Shown here: positions 16,550-24,334 of the stretch, piece after piece
How positions within the stretch are numbered: position 1 is the first letter of the stretch
How the letters are laid out: each line of letters opens with the position of its first letter
DNA from: Siminovitchia terrae
GTDB taxonomy: Bacteria > Bacillota > Bacilli > Bacillales > Bacillaceae_C
Length of the DNA stretch: 36,539 bases
NCBI RefSeq assembly: GCF_003605405.2
Contig: NZ_QYTW02000033.1
Location: 1 to 36,539 of the forward strand
Direction: 5' to 3'
Notes under the pieces: model-generated
What the model was told of the DNA's origin: nothing
The model's database searches: none
What the model saw: the letters and a program-made list of their open reading frames with translations, nothing else
Translations under genes and position numbers: made by a program

Positions 16550-17617
16550 ATGGGGAAACGCTTGAAAAACCCAGCTATTTTTGTAACCGCTGTCATTTTA
16601 ATTGGCGTTGTTTTGGCAGGATGCGGCAGCAGTACGGGTGGATCGAAAAAGGAAGTCGTCAATATTATGAACTGGTCTGAATATTTGCCTGAGCATTTAA
16701 TTGAGCAGTTTGAGGAAGAAACCGGAATCAAGGTGAACTATAGCGAGATCTCTTCGAATGAGGAAATGATCGCGAAACTGAACGTCAGCGGCGGAGAATT
16801 TGACCTTGCTGTGCCATCCACTTATTTTATTGAAGTTCTGATCAATCAAGATAAATTGGAAAAGATCACTAAAGAGAATATACCGAACCTGAAATATATA
16901 GGTAAAGATTATCTTGGATGGGACTTCGATCCGAATGATGACTATTCACTTCCATATATGTGGGGAACAGAGGTCATTGTTGTAAACGAAGAGCTGGTTG
17001 ATAAGGACATTGAAGTGACATCTTATAAAGACTTGTTTAATCCATATTTCAAGGACAGTCTTGTCATTTTGGATGACCCGCGTACTATGCTAGGTGCTAT
17101 GCTGAGCATGCTTGGATATAACTCAAACAGTACGAAAGAAGATGAAATTGTGGCAGCAGGTGAAGAATTGAAAAAACTGAAGCCGAATATTAAGGTTTAC
17201 GACAGTGATAATGCGAAGAATCTTTTAATCAGTAACGAAGTAAAGGCCGGAGTCGTTTATGGTGCCGAAGCAGCTCTTGCCATGAGGGAAAACCCAAACA
17301 TCAAAGTCATTATTCCTGAAGACTTCCTCAGCCTGTGGCAGGATAACTTTGTCATTCCAAAGGGAGCGAAGAACAAAGAAAATGCAGAAAAATTCATCAA
17401 CTTCATTTTTGATCCTAAAGTCAGCAAGGAGATCACTCTTGACCATCCTTATGTGAATCCGAATGAAGAAGCAATGACATTGCTTCCTGATGACATTAGG
17501 CAAGAGATTGAAATGACTGTTGGAGAAGGTATTGATCATCCAAAAGCGGCACATGCAATTGACGTCGGCGAAGCTCTGCAGATGTACGATCGTGTCTGGT
17601 CTGAGGTAAAACAGTAG
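16550..17617 (+). CDS. potD: PotD-like polyamine-binding lipoprotein (PotD2)
   Basis: A 355-residue lipoprotein from ATG 16550, chosen because the AGGGGGGGG ribosome binding site abuts the earlier ATG 16541 and is 9 bp from 16550. The frame could open at 16442, but the extra residues are not signal-like. The lipobox is GVVLAGC (Cys25). MNWSEYLPEHLIEQFEEE, ILDDPRTMLGAML, VVYGAEAALA and SLWQDNFVIPKGA match PotD1 almost position for position, with the ligand W-Q-D intact. It sits in the operon after the GNAT-nitrilase gene with no permease subunits nearby. The 144-bp gap before it holds a weak GG-N10-GC match (16490-16503) and nothing else clear. Confidence 0.9.
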   Translation: MGKRLKNPAIFVTAVILIGVVLAGCGSSTGGSKKEVVNIMNWSEYLPEHLIEQFEEETGIKVNYSEISSNEEMIAKLNVSGGEFDLAVPSTYFIEVLINQDKLEKITKENIPNLKYIGKDYLGWDFDPNDDYSLPYMWGTEVIVVNEELVDKDIEVTSYKDLFNPYFKDSLVILDDPRTMLGAMLSMLGYNSNSTKEDEIVAAGEELKKLKPNIKVYDSDNAKNLLISNEVKAGVVYGAEAALAMRENPNIKVIIPEDFLSLWQDNFVIPKGAKNKENAEKFINFIFDPKVSKEITLDHPYVNPNEEAMTLLPDDIRQEIEMTVGEGIDHPKAAHAIDVGEALQMYDRVWSEVKQ

Positions 17618-17699
17618 AGTTAAGGGGGGATTGATTTCTAGTATTGAGTAGATTCAACAGGGGGTTACGAAAAAGTAGCGGTTCAAGGGGGAAATGCAA

Positions 17700-19319
17700 T
17701 TGGTCAAAGTAGCAGATATGATTATTCAGGGAAATCGTATTTTTACAGGTAAGGAGATGATGGAAGGCGGTATAGCTATCAAGGATGGAAAGATTATCGA
17801 TGTTTGTAAACAAGACGGCACAGAACAATATATAGGAAATGATACGCAAGTTTACAAGTTTGATAATCAAACGATTATGCCTGGCTTTCACGATTTCCAT
17901 ATCCATTTGACACTGGGATGTTTTTTTGAGGATTATGTAAATCTTGCTGATGCCCGTTCAGCTGAAGAAACAGCCCAAAAGGTAAAAGAGTTTGCTGACA
18001 GCCGTCCGGATGATGAATGGATTCTAGGTTTTAGCTGGTACCATATTTTCTGGGATAAAAAGGAGATGCCCGATCGGACTATTCTGGATGAAGTGATTCC
18101 GGACCGCCCTGTATTTCTGTTAAATGCTGAATGCCATGGGGCCTGGCTCAACAGTAAAGCGATGGAGCTGGCGGGGATCAATGAAAACACGGAAAACCCG
18201 CCATTCGGGATGATTATGAAAGATGAAGACGGGAAGCCGACGGGGATTTTATTGGAGACGGCTATGAGGCTTGCGGTTGATCAGGCGTTTAAAATTCCGG
18301 AAAAGAAGGCAGTTGAATTAATGGAGCGTTTCTTAGCCAAAGCGAATCGACTGGGAATTACATCAGTCAGCGATATGCTGCCTCTTCCGGGTTTTGAAGT
18401 GGGGGATCTCGCCCTTTACCGGAAGTTTGAAAAGGAAAATAAGTTGACGGTCAGAACCTTTTTCCTCAGTCCGCTAAATGGGGATTTGACTCAGGCAAGA
18501 AGACTGCGTGAGGAATATCAGTCAAATGTATTAAAGTTCTCAGGGTTAAAACAATTTCTGGATGGTGTTGCAACAACATACACAGCATTAATGGTCGAAC
18601 CGTATTCCGACAATCCGTCAGAAAAAGGGGAAGCATTCCTGCCGCCTGAGCTTTTGGAACAATGGGTGGCGGAGGCTGACCGTGAGGGTTTTCGTGTTCG
18701 CTTGCATGCATGTGGAGACGGTGCGGTACGACTTGGGCTGAATCTATGTGAAAAAGCCGAAGAGCAAAACGGCCAGCGGGATTCACGGCATGCAATTGAG
18801 CATATTGAAGTGATTCATCCGGATGATATCCATCGTTTTGCAAAACTTGGCGTGGTTGCTTCCATGCAACCTGAGCATATGGCGATTACCGAAAAATATG
18901 AGGACAATGTATATTTGTCCCGCATGGGGAAAGAAAGGGATCAATATATGTGGCCGATTAAGACTTTGGGAGAATCAGGGGCGCCCATGGCGTTTGGGAG
19001 TGATTTTCCTGTCGTCGAATTGAATCCGATGCTAGAGATTTACCGTGCTGTTACACGAAAGTTTAACGATGGAGAGCCGGAAGAAGGCTGGAATTCAACA
19101 GAAAAAATCCCTTTAGTAGAAGCTTTGAAGCATTATACTGCCGGCCCTGCTTTTGGCAATTTTATGGAGAGTAAGCTGGGAACATTGGAAAAAGGAAAAC
19201 TGGCGGATGTAATTGTGATGGACAGAGACTTGTTCGCCATAGAGCCCGAGCAACTACTAGAAGCAAAGGTAAAGCTTACGGTTATGGATGGGAAAGTCGT
19301 TTATCAAGATAGAGAGTAA
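17700..19319 (+). CDS. YtcJ-like metal-dependent amidohydrolase, second copy
   Basis: A 539-residue paralogue of the enzyme at 3901-5532. TTG 17700 is preferred because the GGGGG ribosome binding site lies 8 bp upstream; ATG 17694 is only 2 bp from it. Metal and catalytic motifs are preserved: GFHDFHIHL (HxH), LKQFLDGVATTYTALMVEPY, LHACGDGAVRLGL, SRHAIEHIEVIHPDD and FGSDFPVVELNPM with the catalytic Asp. Differences from the first copy, such as HACGDG for HAIGDG and GSDFPV for GTDCPI, suggest altered substrate range. It is probably an N-acyl amine or amide hydrolase acting in the cytoplasm on what PotD2 or the permease brings in. It is followed after 14 bp by the permease. Confidence 0.85.
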   Translation: MVKVADMIIQGNRIFTGKEMMEGGIAIKDGKIIDVCKQDGTEQYIGNDTQVYKFDNQTIMPGFHDFHIHLTLGCFFEDYVNLADARSAEETAQKVKEFADSRPDDEWILGFSWYHIFWDKKEMPDRTILDEVIPDRPVFLLNAECHGAWLNSKAMELAGINENTENPPFGMIMKDEDGKPTGILLETAMRLAVDQAFKIPEKKAVELMERFLAKANRLGITSVSDMLPLPGFEVGDLALYRKFEKENKLTVRTFFLSPLNGDLTQARRLREEYQSNVLKFSGLKQFLDGVATTYTALMVEPYSDNPSEKGEAFLPPELLEQWVAEADREGFRVRLHACGDGAVRLGLNLCEKAEEQNGQRDSRHAIEHIEVIHPDDIHRFAKLGVVASMQPEHMAITEKYEDNVYLSRMGKERDQYMWPIKTLGESGAPMAFGSDFPVVELNPMLEIYRAVTRKFNDGEPEEGWNSTEKIPLVEALKHYTAGPAFGNFMESKLGTLEKGKLADVIVMDRDLFAIEPEQLLEAKVKLTVMDGKVVYQDRE

Positions 19320-19333
19320 AAGGGGGACAATTG

Positions 19334-20677
19334 ATGAAAGCAGAAACTGAATTTAAACAGGTGCTCACCCTGTTTCCTGTAGTACTTTTTGGGTTGGCGT
19401 ATATGGTACCGATGACCGTTTTTACAACATACGGCATCGTATCGCAGCTGACATTGGGAATGTTGCCGGCGGCATATATTGCCACTTTATTGACAATGCT
19501 GTTCACCGCATACAGCTATGGGAGAATGGTAAAAGCATTTCCGTATACTGGATCTGCCTATACTTATGCGCAAAAGTCACTTAATTCCCATGTTGGCTTT
19601 TTTACAGGCTGGATATTGTTATTGGACTACTTATTTCTTCCTATGATCAATTATCTTGTTATCGGAATCTATTTAAATGCCGAGTTTCCCTCGGTACCAA
19701 ATTGGGTTTGGGTAATCTTGGCCATTTTAATCGTAACGTTTATTAATATAAGGGGAATAAAAGTTGTCACGAATGTCAATTTCTTTTTAATCGCTTTTCA
19801 AATCATTGTGATTGCGTTTTTCTTGGTTCTTTCTGTTAAAACGATTTTAAGCGGAGGCGGAACCGGGACTTTATTTTCGACCTTACCTTTTTTCAATCCT
19901 GAAGGATCGCCTTCCTTAGTTTTTGCAGGGGCTGCCATTTTATGCCTGTCCTTTTTAGGATTTGATGCGGTCACAACATTATCGGAAGAAACAGTCAATG
20001 CAAAAAAAAATATTCCCAAAGCTATTTTTCTAGTAACTATTATCGGCGGTATTCTATTCATCATTGTTTCTTATATTGGGCAAATGGTCTATCCGGATTA
20101 TATGTCATTTGAAGATCCGGACTCTGCTCCTCTTCAGATTGCTGTTTTTATCGGAGGAAATCTATTTAAAGCCATGTTCCTAGCCGGATATATATTGGGC
20201 TGTTTCGCATCAGCGACAAGCTCCCATGCCAGCGTATCCAGGCTTCTGTTCGCTATGGGACGCGATACAATCCTTCCCAAAAAGATATTTGGATATATTT
20301 CCCCCAGATACAGAACACCGGTGTACAGTACAGTTATTGTGAGTCTATTAGCGTTGTCATCATTGGTATTTTCATTAGATACAGTTGCCTCTTTTATCAG
20401 TTTTGGGGCCCTTGCAGCTTTCACGATTGTCCACATATCTGTTATCGCTCATTACTTCTTTAAAAACAAACGGCGGTCCACGAAAGATTCCATTCTCTAT
20501 TTGGTAATTCCTTTGATTGGAATCGTGCTATGTCTCTGGTTGTGGACCAGCTTAAGCAAGGAGGCATTTATGCTGGGAGTCAGTTGGTTTGTTATAGGAG
20601 CTGTGTACCTCGCCTATTTAACAAAAATGTTCAGGGAAAAACCGCCTGAGTTAAGCTTTGATGAAAAAGTTTCTTAA
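19334..20677 (+). CDS. puuP: PuuP-like APC-superfamily putrescine/amine permease
   Basis: A 447-residue, 12-helix amino acid/polyamine/organocation transporter, complete. ATG 19334 follows AGGGGG at 7 bp; the TTG at 19331 is less well placed. It closely resembles E. coli PuuP in GLAYMVPMTVFTTYGIVS, SYGRMVKAFPYTGSAYTYAQ, LLDYLFLPMINYLVIGIYL, FLGFDAVTTLSEETVNAKK and SHASVSRLLFAMGRD. Proton-driven import of putrescine is the likely role, with other amines possible. Hydrolase, permease and GNAT are spaced 14 bp apart and clearly cotranscribed. It is the intact counterpart of the frameshifted gene at 2504-3858. Confidence 0.85.
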   Translation: MKAETEFKQVLTLFPVVLFGLAYMVPMTVFTTYGIVSQLTLGMLPAAYIATLLTMLFTAYSYGRMVKAFPYTGSAYTYAQKSLNSHVGFFTGWILLLDYLFLPMINYLVIGIYLNAEFPSVPNWVWVILAILIVTFINIRGIKVVTNVNFFLIAFQIIVIAFFLVLSVKTILSGGGTGTLFSTLPFFNPEGSPSLVFAGAAILCLSFLGFDAVTTLSEETVNAKKNIPKAIFLVTIIGGILFIIVSYIGQMVYPDYMSFEDPDSAPLQIAVFIGGNLFKAMFLAGYILGCFASATSSHASVSRLLFAMGRDTILPKKIFGYISPRYRTPVYSTVIVSLLALSSLVFSLDTVASFISFGALAAFTIVHISVIAHYFFKNKRRSTKDSILYLVIPLIGIVLCLWLWTSLSKEAFMLGVSWFVIGAVYLAYLTKMFREKPPELSFDEKVS

Positions 20678-20691
20678 GGGGGGCGTTTCGT

Positions 20692-21363
20692 TTGTATAAA
20701 AAATGGTATGTCTTCGATGGGGACCAGCCTGTTCAGGCTGTTGTCAGAAACTACGCAAAGGATGATTTTCAGGCACTGATCGATGTACAAAAGGAAAGCT
20801 TCCCTCCGCCTTTTCCGCCTGATCTCTGGTGGAACGAAGAACAGCTGAAAGAGCATGTCGAGAGGTTCCCGCAAGGTGCTTTATGTGTGGAAATTGCAGG
20901 GGAAATGGCGGGTTCAATAACGGGGCTGGTGATCGACTTTGATCCAGCCCAGCCGGAGCATACATGGTCGGTGATTACGGATGATGGGTACATCCGTAAT
21001 CATGATCCAGGCGGAAATGCCATATACATTGTGGATATCTGTATCAAACCTGCATATCGAAAGCTGGGTCTCGGCAAGTGGCTGATGCAGTCTATGTATG
21101 AAGTGGTTGTGCATGAGGGGCTGGAACGGCTGCTTGGCGGGGCTCGAATGCCTTTTTACCATAAGTATCAAAATGATATGAGCGCTCAGGAGTATTTGAA
21201 CCGGGTCATGGAGGGAAATATCAAGGACCCCGTTGTAACTTTTTTGCTGCACTGCGGGCGTAGCCCAATCCAAGTTTTACCGAATTACATTGAAGATGAA
21301 GAGTCTTGCAACTATGCAGCATTAATGGAGTGGAAAAACCCGTTTCTGCGCCTTGAATCATAA
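20692..21363 (+). CDS. GNAT-family N-acetyltransferase, stand-alone
   Basis: A 223-residue GNAT that corresponds to the N-terminal half of the YhcX-like protein with no nitrilase part. It starts at TTG 20692, 8 bp after a G6 run. The acetyl-CoA binding loop is in AYRKLGLGKWLMQSMYE. The family-specific RLLGGARMPFYHKYQ and AALMEWKNP ends are shared with the proteins at 14864 and 35648. It would transfer an acyl group from CoA to an amine, and polyamine N-acetylation is the natural guess here. It is the last gene of the operon before a perfect 14-bp-stem hairpin. Confidence 0.82.
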   Translation: MYKKWYVFDGDQPVQAVVRNYAKDDFQALIDVQKESFPPPFPPDLWWNEEQLKEHVERFPQGALCVEIAGEMAGSITGLVIDFDPAQPEHTWSVITDDGYIRNHDPGGNAIYIVDICIKPAYRKLGLGKWLMQSMYEVVVHEGLERLLGGARMPFYHKYQNDMSAQEYLNRVMEGNIKDPVVTFLLHCGRSPIQVLPNYIEDEESCNYAALMEWKNPFLRLES

Positions 21364-21368
21364 TTAGC

Positions 21369-21404
21369 AAAGACGTATTGTTGTTTGGCGAACAATACGT
21401 CTTT
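21369..21404. terminator. Intrinsic terminator at the end of the yhcX operon
   Basis: AAAGACGTATTGTT (21369-21382) and AACAATACGTCTTT (21391-21404) form a perfect 14-bp stem with an 8-nt loop. The A/T ends make it usable in both directions. Confidence 0.75.
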
Positions 21405-21437
21405 GAACTTCAACTAGGAAAAGAAGCAGGGATAATA

Positions 21438-21651
21438 ATGGAGAAAACGTATCCTCTTTTGGCCTTAAAAAAGGTTCGCTTTCAGGAATGGGGGAAAGCC
21501 CGTTCAAAAGGCCGCTGTCATTGTTATAAATACGTTAGTTAAGTATAAGGAAATGCCAGTCATCTGTTCTGCCGACAAGGGAGTGGTCTTTAAGCGGTGG
21601 GAACAAACATTGTACGACATTGGTGTAGCCAAGATTGAGAAAATATTTTGA
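21438..21651 (+). pseudogene. Small unrecognised gene remnant with a one-base frameshift
   Basis: ATG 21438 with an AGGG ribosome binding site opens MEKTYPLLALKKVRFQEWG and soon stops at 21540. If one G is dropped from the G5 run at 21490-21494, the frame continues as GKPVQKAAVIVINTLVKYKE, then MPVICSADKGVVFKRWEQTL, to TGA 21649-21651, giving about 70 residues of protein-like composition. I do not recognise the family. It is either a decayed small gene or a sequencing error in a homopolymer. It stands alone between a terminator and a block of palindromes. Confidence 0.4.
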
Positions 21652-21664
21652 GAGAAAATGAATC

Positions 21665-21815
21665 TAATCAAACATTTGGTTAAAATGATCAGCTTTTTTT
21701 ACTTCTGAACAAATGATCTAATCAAACATTTGATTCGTTATAGAAAGGCAGGAGAAGTGCGGTTTTTTGAGGTTCAGCGAAGAAAGCGTCTATTTTTTAA
21801 TCAAACGTTTGATTA
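21665..21815. promoter_or_regulatory. Cluster of three TAATCAAAC-type palindromes
   Basis: The sites are 21665-21682 (TAATCAAACATTTGGTTA), 21719-21736 (TAATCAAACATTTGATTC) and 21798-21815 (TAATCAAACGTTTGATTA, a perfect 18-bp palindrome). They look like operator sites for a dimeric HTH protein. Two related sites occur beyond the other side of the beta-lactamase-fold cassette at 24111-24183. No start codon lies close downstream on either strand, so the target gene is unclear. Confidence 0.5.
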
Positions 21816-21866
21816 GCATTCGAGGGGCAGAAGGCATGCCGTTTTTTCACTGGCTTGTTGTTTAGT

Positions 21867-22060
21867 TTTAACTTCATTCAGCAGAAGTCTCCCATTTCTG
21901 TAAGTGGTGAGATGAATGCATATTGGTATTCCATTCAGTGGAGTTTCAAACCCAGGCTGAATAAAGTCAAAGCCTCCGGCGGATGCCACAGATTTTCAGA
22001 GGAAATTTATCGAGCGGAGCTCGATAAAATCTGGGCTCAAATATGTCAAGGCGCATTTGA
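21867..22060 (+). repeat. Structured ~193-bp repeat, copy B
   Basis: It is collinear with copy A over its full length and in the same orientation. The terminal hairpin CAAATATGTC/GGCGCATTTG ends at 22060. Its last bases encode, on the minus strand, the final codons and TGA stop of the beta-lactamase-fold gene. The second hairpin is weakened by one mismatch (GGAGTTT/AAACCC), so this is one of the more degenerate copies. Confidence 0.85.
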
Positions 22061-23149
22061 TTTGTGACCTCTATCATCTACTGCTTTGATAATCTTAATC
22101 ATAGCGTTAAAGGCCGAATTATGGCCTATTCCACTGGATTGGTTGACCGTACCTGTAAAGTATAGGTCCCGTTTTGGGTGATAGAAGGCAAAAGCACCTG
22201 ATTGACCCCAAAATCCGAGGATGTCCCCAATAGGTTTAAACGGAGATACAATTCTAGGTACCCATAACTTCTCCAAGCCAATTCCATAGTAGAATAGTGA
22301 GGGACGGAAGATAAGTCTCCATTTTTTTAGAGATTCAATTTCCTCTTTTTGAAAAAAACGTCCGTTGAAAAAAGCCTTCAGAAAGGTCATTGTTTCTTGA
22401 GCTGTGGATACAATGCCCCCTTCAGGAGTAAAAGAAGGACATGAGATGAATTTAGGAAGATGTAAAGACTGGGATTTGTAGTAGAGCGAAACGGGCTTCG
22501 TATCATTTTCATTTTCATAAACATATGTTTTCGATAAGTTCAGCTCGTCAAAAATATAAGATTTAAAGACATCCTTGATACTCATGCCTGCTATATTTTC
22601 TATGATTCTCCCTAAGAGTTGATAGTTTGTTCCGCAATAACTTGCTTTCTGTTCTGGCTTAAATTGTGGTTTAATTTGCTTAATACTCTCCAGTGTTTTT
22701 TCTAATGGCCATGCTTCATCCTGACCTTTAAAGAGATTTGAACCTCCTGCTTTACCATTGGCTTGCTTTTGAAAAAAATAGTCCGCTATGCCTGAGGTAT
22801 TGGAGATAAGGTGTTGAACCGTAATTTCATTTGAATAGTCCACCCCATTTAAAACGTGTATTCCATCCATTATGTCATTGGAAAGATAGATCGATATTTT
22901 ATCATCCAGATGCAACCGATTTTCTGCTCTTAATTTTAAAATGACGGCTGTAACAAATAATTTCGTGACACTGGTAATAAAGAACTGATCATTAACTTTA
23001 AGGTTGCCTGCTGAATTGATCCAAGAAAAATCATTTCCTTGTTCCACACATAACACAGCACCAAAATTGTTTTTATTTTTCACCATTTGTTTCACTGCTT
23101 GATTTAATAAGGATTGATCAATAAATGATTTTTCCAATGTCTTTACCAT
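22046..23149 (-). CDS. Beta-lactamase-fold serine hydrolase
   Basis: A 367-residue protein of the class C beta-lactamase/PBP4*/esterase superfamily. The nucleophile motif S-x-x-K is SVTK (Ser60, Lys63). The second motif, usually YSN followed by TNY, reads YCGTNYQLLG, so the usual Asn is Gly. The third motif region is WGQSGAFAFY. No signal peptide is visible, which favours a cytoplasmic esterase, amidase or peptidase over an antibiotic-resistance enzyme. It is the second gene of an operon with the TetR regulator 12 bp upstream. Its last five codons (S-N-A-P-stop) come from repeat B, so the original C-terminus was replaced by insertion of the repeat. Confidence 0.82.
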   Translation of the reverse strand: MVKTLEKSFIDQSLLNQAVKQMVKNKNNFGAVLCVEQGNDFSWINSAGNLKVNDQFFITSVTKLFVTAVILKLRAENRLHLDDKISIYLSNDIMDGIHVLNGVDYSNEITVQHLISNTSGIADYFFQKQANGKAGGSNLFKGQDEAWPLEKTLESIKQIKPQFKPEQKASYCGTNYQLLGRIIENIAGMSIKDVFKSYIFDELNLSKTYVYENENDTKPVSLYYKSQSLHLPKFISCPSFTPEGGIVSTAQETMTFLKAFFNGRFFQKEEIESLKKWRLIFRPSLFYYGIGLEKLWVPRIVSPFKPIGDILGFWGQSGAFAFYHPKRDLYFTGTVNQSSGIGHNSAFNAMIKIIKAVDDRGHKSNAP

Positions 23150-23161
23150 CGTAATCCCTCC

Positions 23162-23749
23162 CTAAATATTGTCTTTGTTTTCTTCCTTGCGCATGCGAGA
23201 TGCTATGACGATATCTTCAGCTACGCTGTTTGACATATCAATCATTTTGTCTAAGTTAAATTCTTCGGGAAGCAGTCTATTCGCTACCATGAGTGTGAGG
23301 CCAATTTGAAAAATTCTCATCTTCAATAAGATGGTCATAAGTTCTTTTTCAGTAAAACCTTCAAGCTCTGGAACTTGCTTCATAAGGGCCACAAATTCAC
23401 CGCTCATATCTTGGTCATAATATTTCAAGTATCTGTTTGATTTCAGCACAATATCCTGTGTGAGAACAGGGTATTCCGTTGCCATTTTTAGGCTGGCAAT
23501 TCCTATGTCGGCAAAAGGGTTGCCGGAATTTTGTTCATGAATTAACTGCTGGCTCCAATCAACCATCTTTTTGACCACTGCCTGTTTGAGCTCTTCCACA
23601 TCATTGAAATTGACATATATAGGAGCACTGGAACAGCCTAAATAATCAGAGACTTTTCGGATAGTTATTTTATCAATACCTTCTGTTTTGGCTATATGGA
23701 AAGCAGAATTTATTATTTGTTCTTTTGAAAACTTCTTCTTTGGGGGCAT
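23162..23749 (-). CDS. TetR/AcrR-family repressor of the beta-lactamase-fold gene
   Basis: A 195-residue TetR protein. The DNA-binding domain is KFSKEQIINSAFHIAKTEG, then DKITIRKVSDYLGCSSAPIY (HTH about residues 29-48), and the rest is a helical ligand domain. The promoter region directly upstream carries a perfect 26-bp palindrome next to the -10 box, fitting autorepression of a two-gene operon with the serine hydrolase. The inducer is not deducible. The cassette is enclosed by repeats B and C and may have arrived as a unit. Confidence 0.85.
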   Translation of the reverse strand: MPPKKKFSKEQIINSAFHIAKTEGIDKITIRKVSDYLGCSSAPIYVNFNDVEELKQAVVKKMVDWSQQLIHEQNSGNPFADIGIASLKMATEYPVLTQDIVLKSNRYLKYYDQDMSGEFVALMKQVPELEGFTEKELMTILLKMRIFQIGLTLMVANRLLPEEFNLDKMIDMSNSVAEDIVIASRMRKEENKDNI

Positions 23750-23778
23750 TGATAGTCTCTCCTTTTATATGTTAAGGT

Positions 23779-23836
23779 CGTTATATAACATATGTTATAT
23801 AACGTGCATTATAATATGTGGATGACAGTTTGTAAA
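23779..23836 (-). promoter_or_regulatory. Sigma-A promoter with a perfect 26-bp operator for the TetR cassette
   Basis: On the minus strand, TTTACA (23831-23836) and TATAAT (23808-23813) are separated by 17 bp, a strong sigma-A promoter. Immediately downstream, 23779-23804 is a perfect palindrome with 13-bp arms (CGTTATATAACAT). A TetR dimer pair bound there would block transcription start. The -35 box begins 5 bp from repeat C. Confidence 0.75.
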
Positions 23837-23840
23837 GTCT

Positions 23841-24033
23841 TTTAACTTCATTCAGCAGAAGTCTCCCACTTCTGTAAGTGGTGAGATGAATGCCTATCGG
23901 TATTCCATTCAGTGGGGGGCAAACCCCGGCTGAATAAAGTCAAAGCCTCCAGCGGATGCCACAGATTTTCAGAGGAAATTTATCGAGCCAAGCTCGATAA
24001 AATCTGGGCGCAAATACGCCAAGGCGCATTTGA
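23841..24033 (+). repeat. Structured ~193-bp repeat, copy C
   Basis: It is in the same orientation and has the same four-hairpin layout as copy A. The inner loop of the third hairpin differs (GAGCCAAGCTC), while its stem is intact. The terminal hairpin is CAAATACGCC/GGCGCATTTG. It stands upstream of the minus-strand TetR promoter. Confidence 0.85.
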
Positions 24034-24110
24034 TTTTGATTGTTCACTAGGAAAGAGGGGAGACTGTAATTTTCTGTTTTCTCGGAGTTAATCGAAAGTA
24101 TGTGTATTAT

Positions 24111-24183
24111 TAATCAAACGTTTGGTTAGCAATCATAGCATTTCTCTACTGCTGAACTTTGTATTTGATCAAACATTTGAATA
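24111..24183. promoter_or_regulatory. Second cluster of TAATCAAAC-type palindromes
   Basis: TAATCAAACGTTTGGTTA (24111-24128) and TGATCAAACATTTGAATA (24166-24183) are 55 bp apart start to start, almost the same spacing as the first two sites at 21665 and 21719 (54 bp). Both pairs are followed at similar distance by TGCGGTTTTT, so about 110 bp appears duplicated on the two sides of the cassette. The rest of 24034-24289 shows no gene. Confidence 0.45.
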
Positions 24184-24288
24184 GCGGGCAAAAGGAAAAG
24201 GTTGTGCGGTTTTTCGGGGTTGATTAGTATATTCAACCAGTATATATTCTGCCCAAATTCCTTAATTATCGTATTGTATATGGACCAA

Positions 24289-24326
24289 AAAAATCCTAAA
24301 AGAAGCTTTCCTTCCTTTAGGATTTT
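24289..24326 (-). terminator. Intrinsic terminator after potD3
   Basis: On the minus strand AAAATCCTAAA pairs with TTTAGGATTTT and is followed by a run of T (plus-strand A run ending at 24300). It closes the minus-strand pot gene series. Confidence 0.75.
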
Positions 24327-24334
24327 CAACATAT

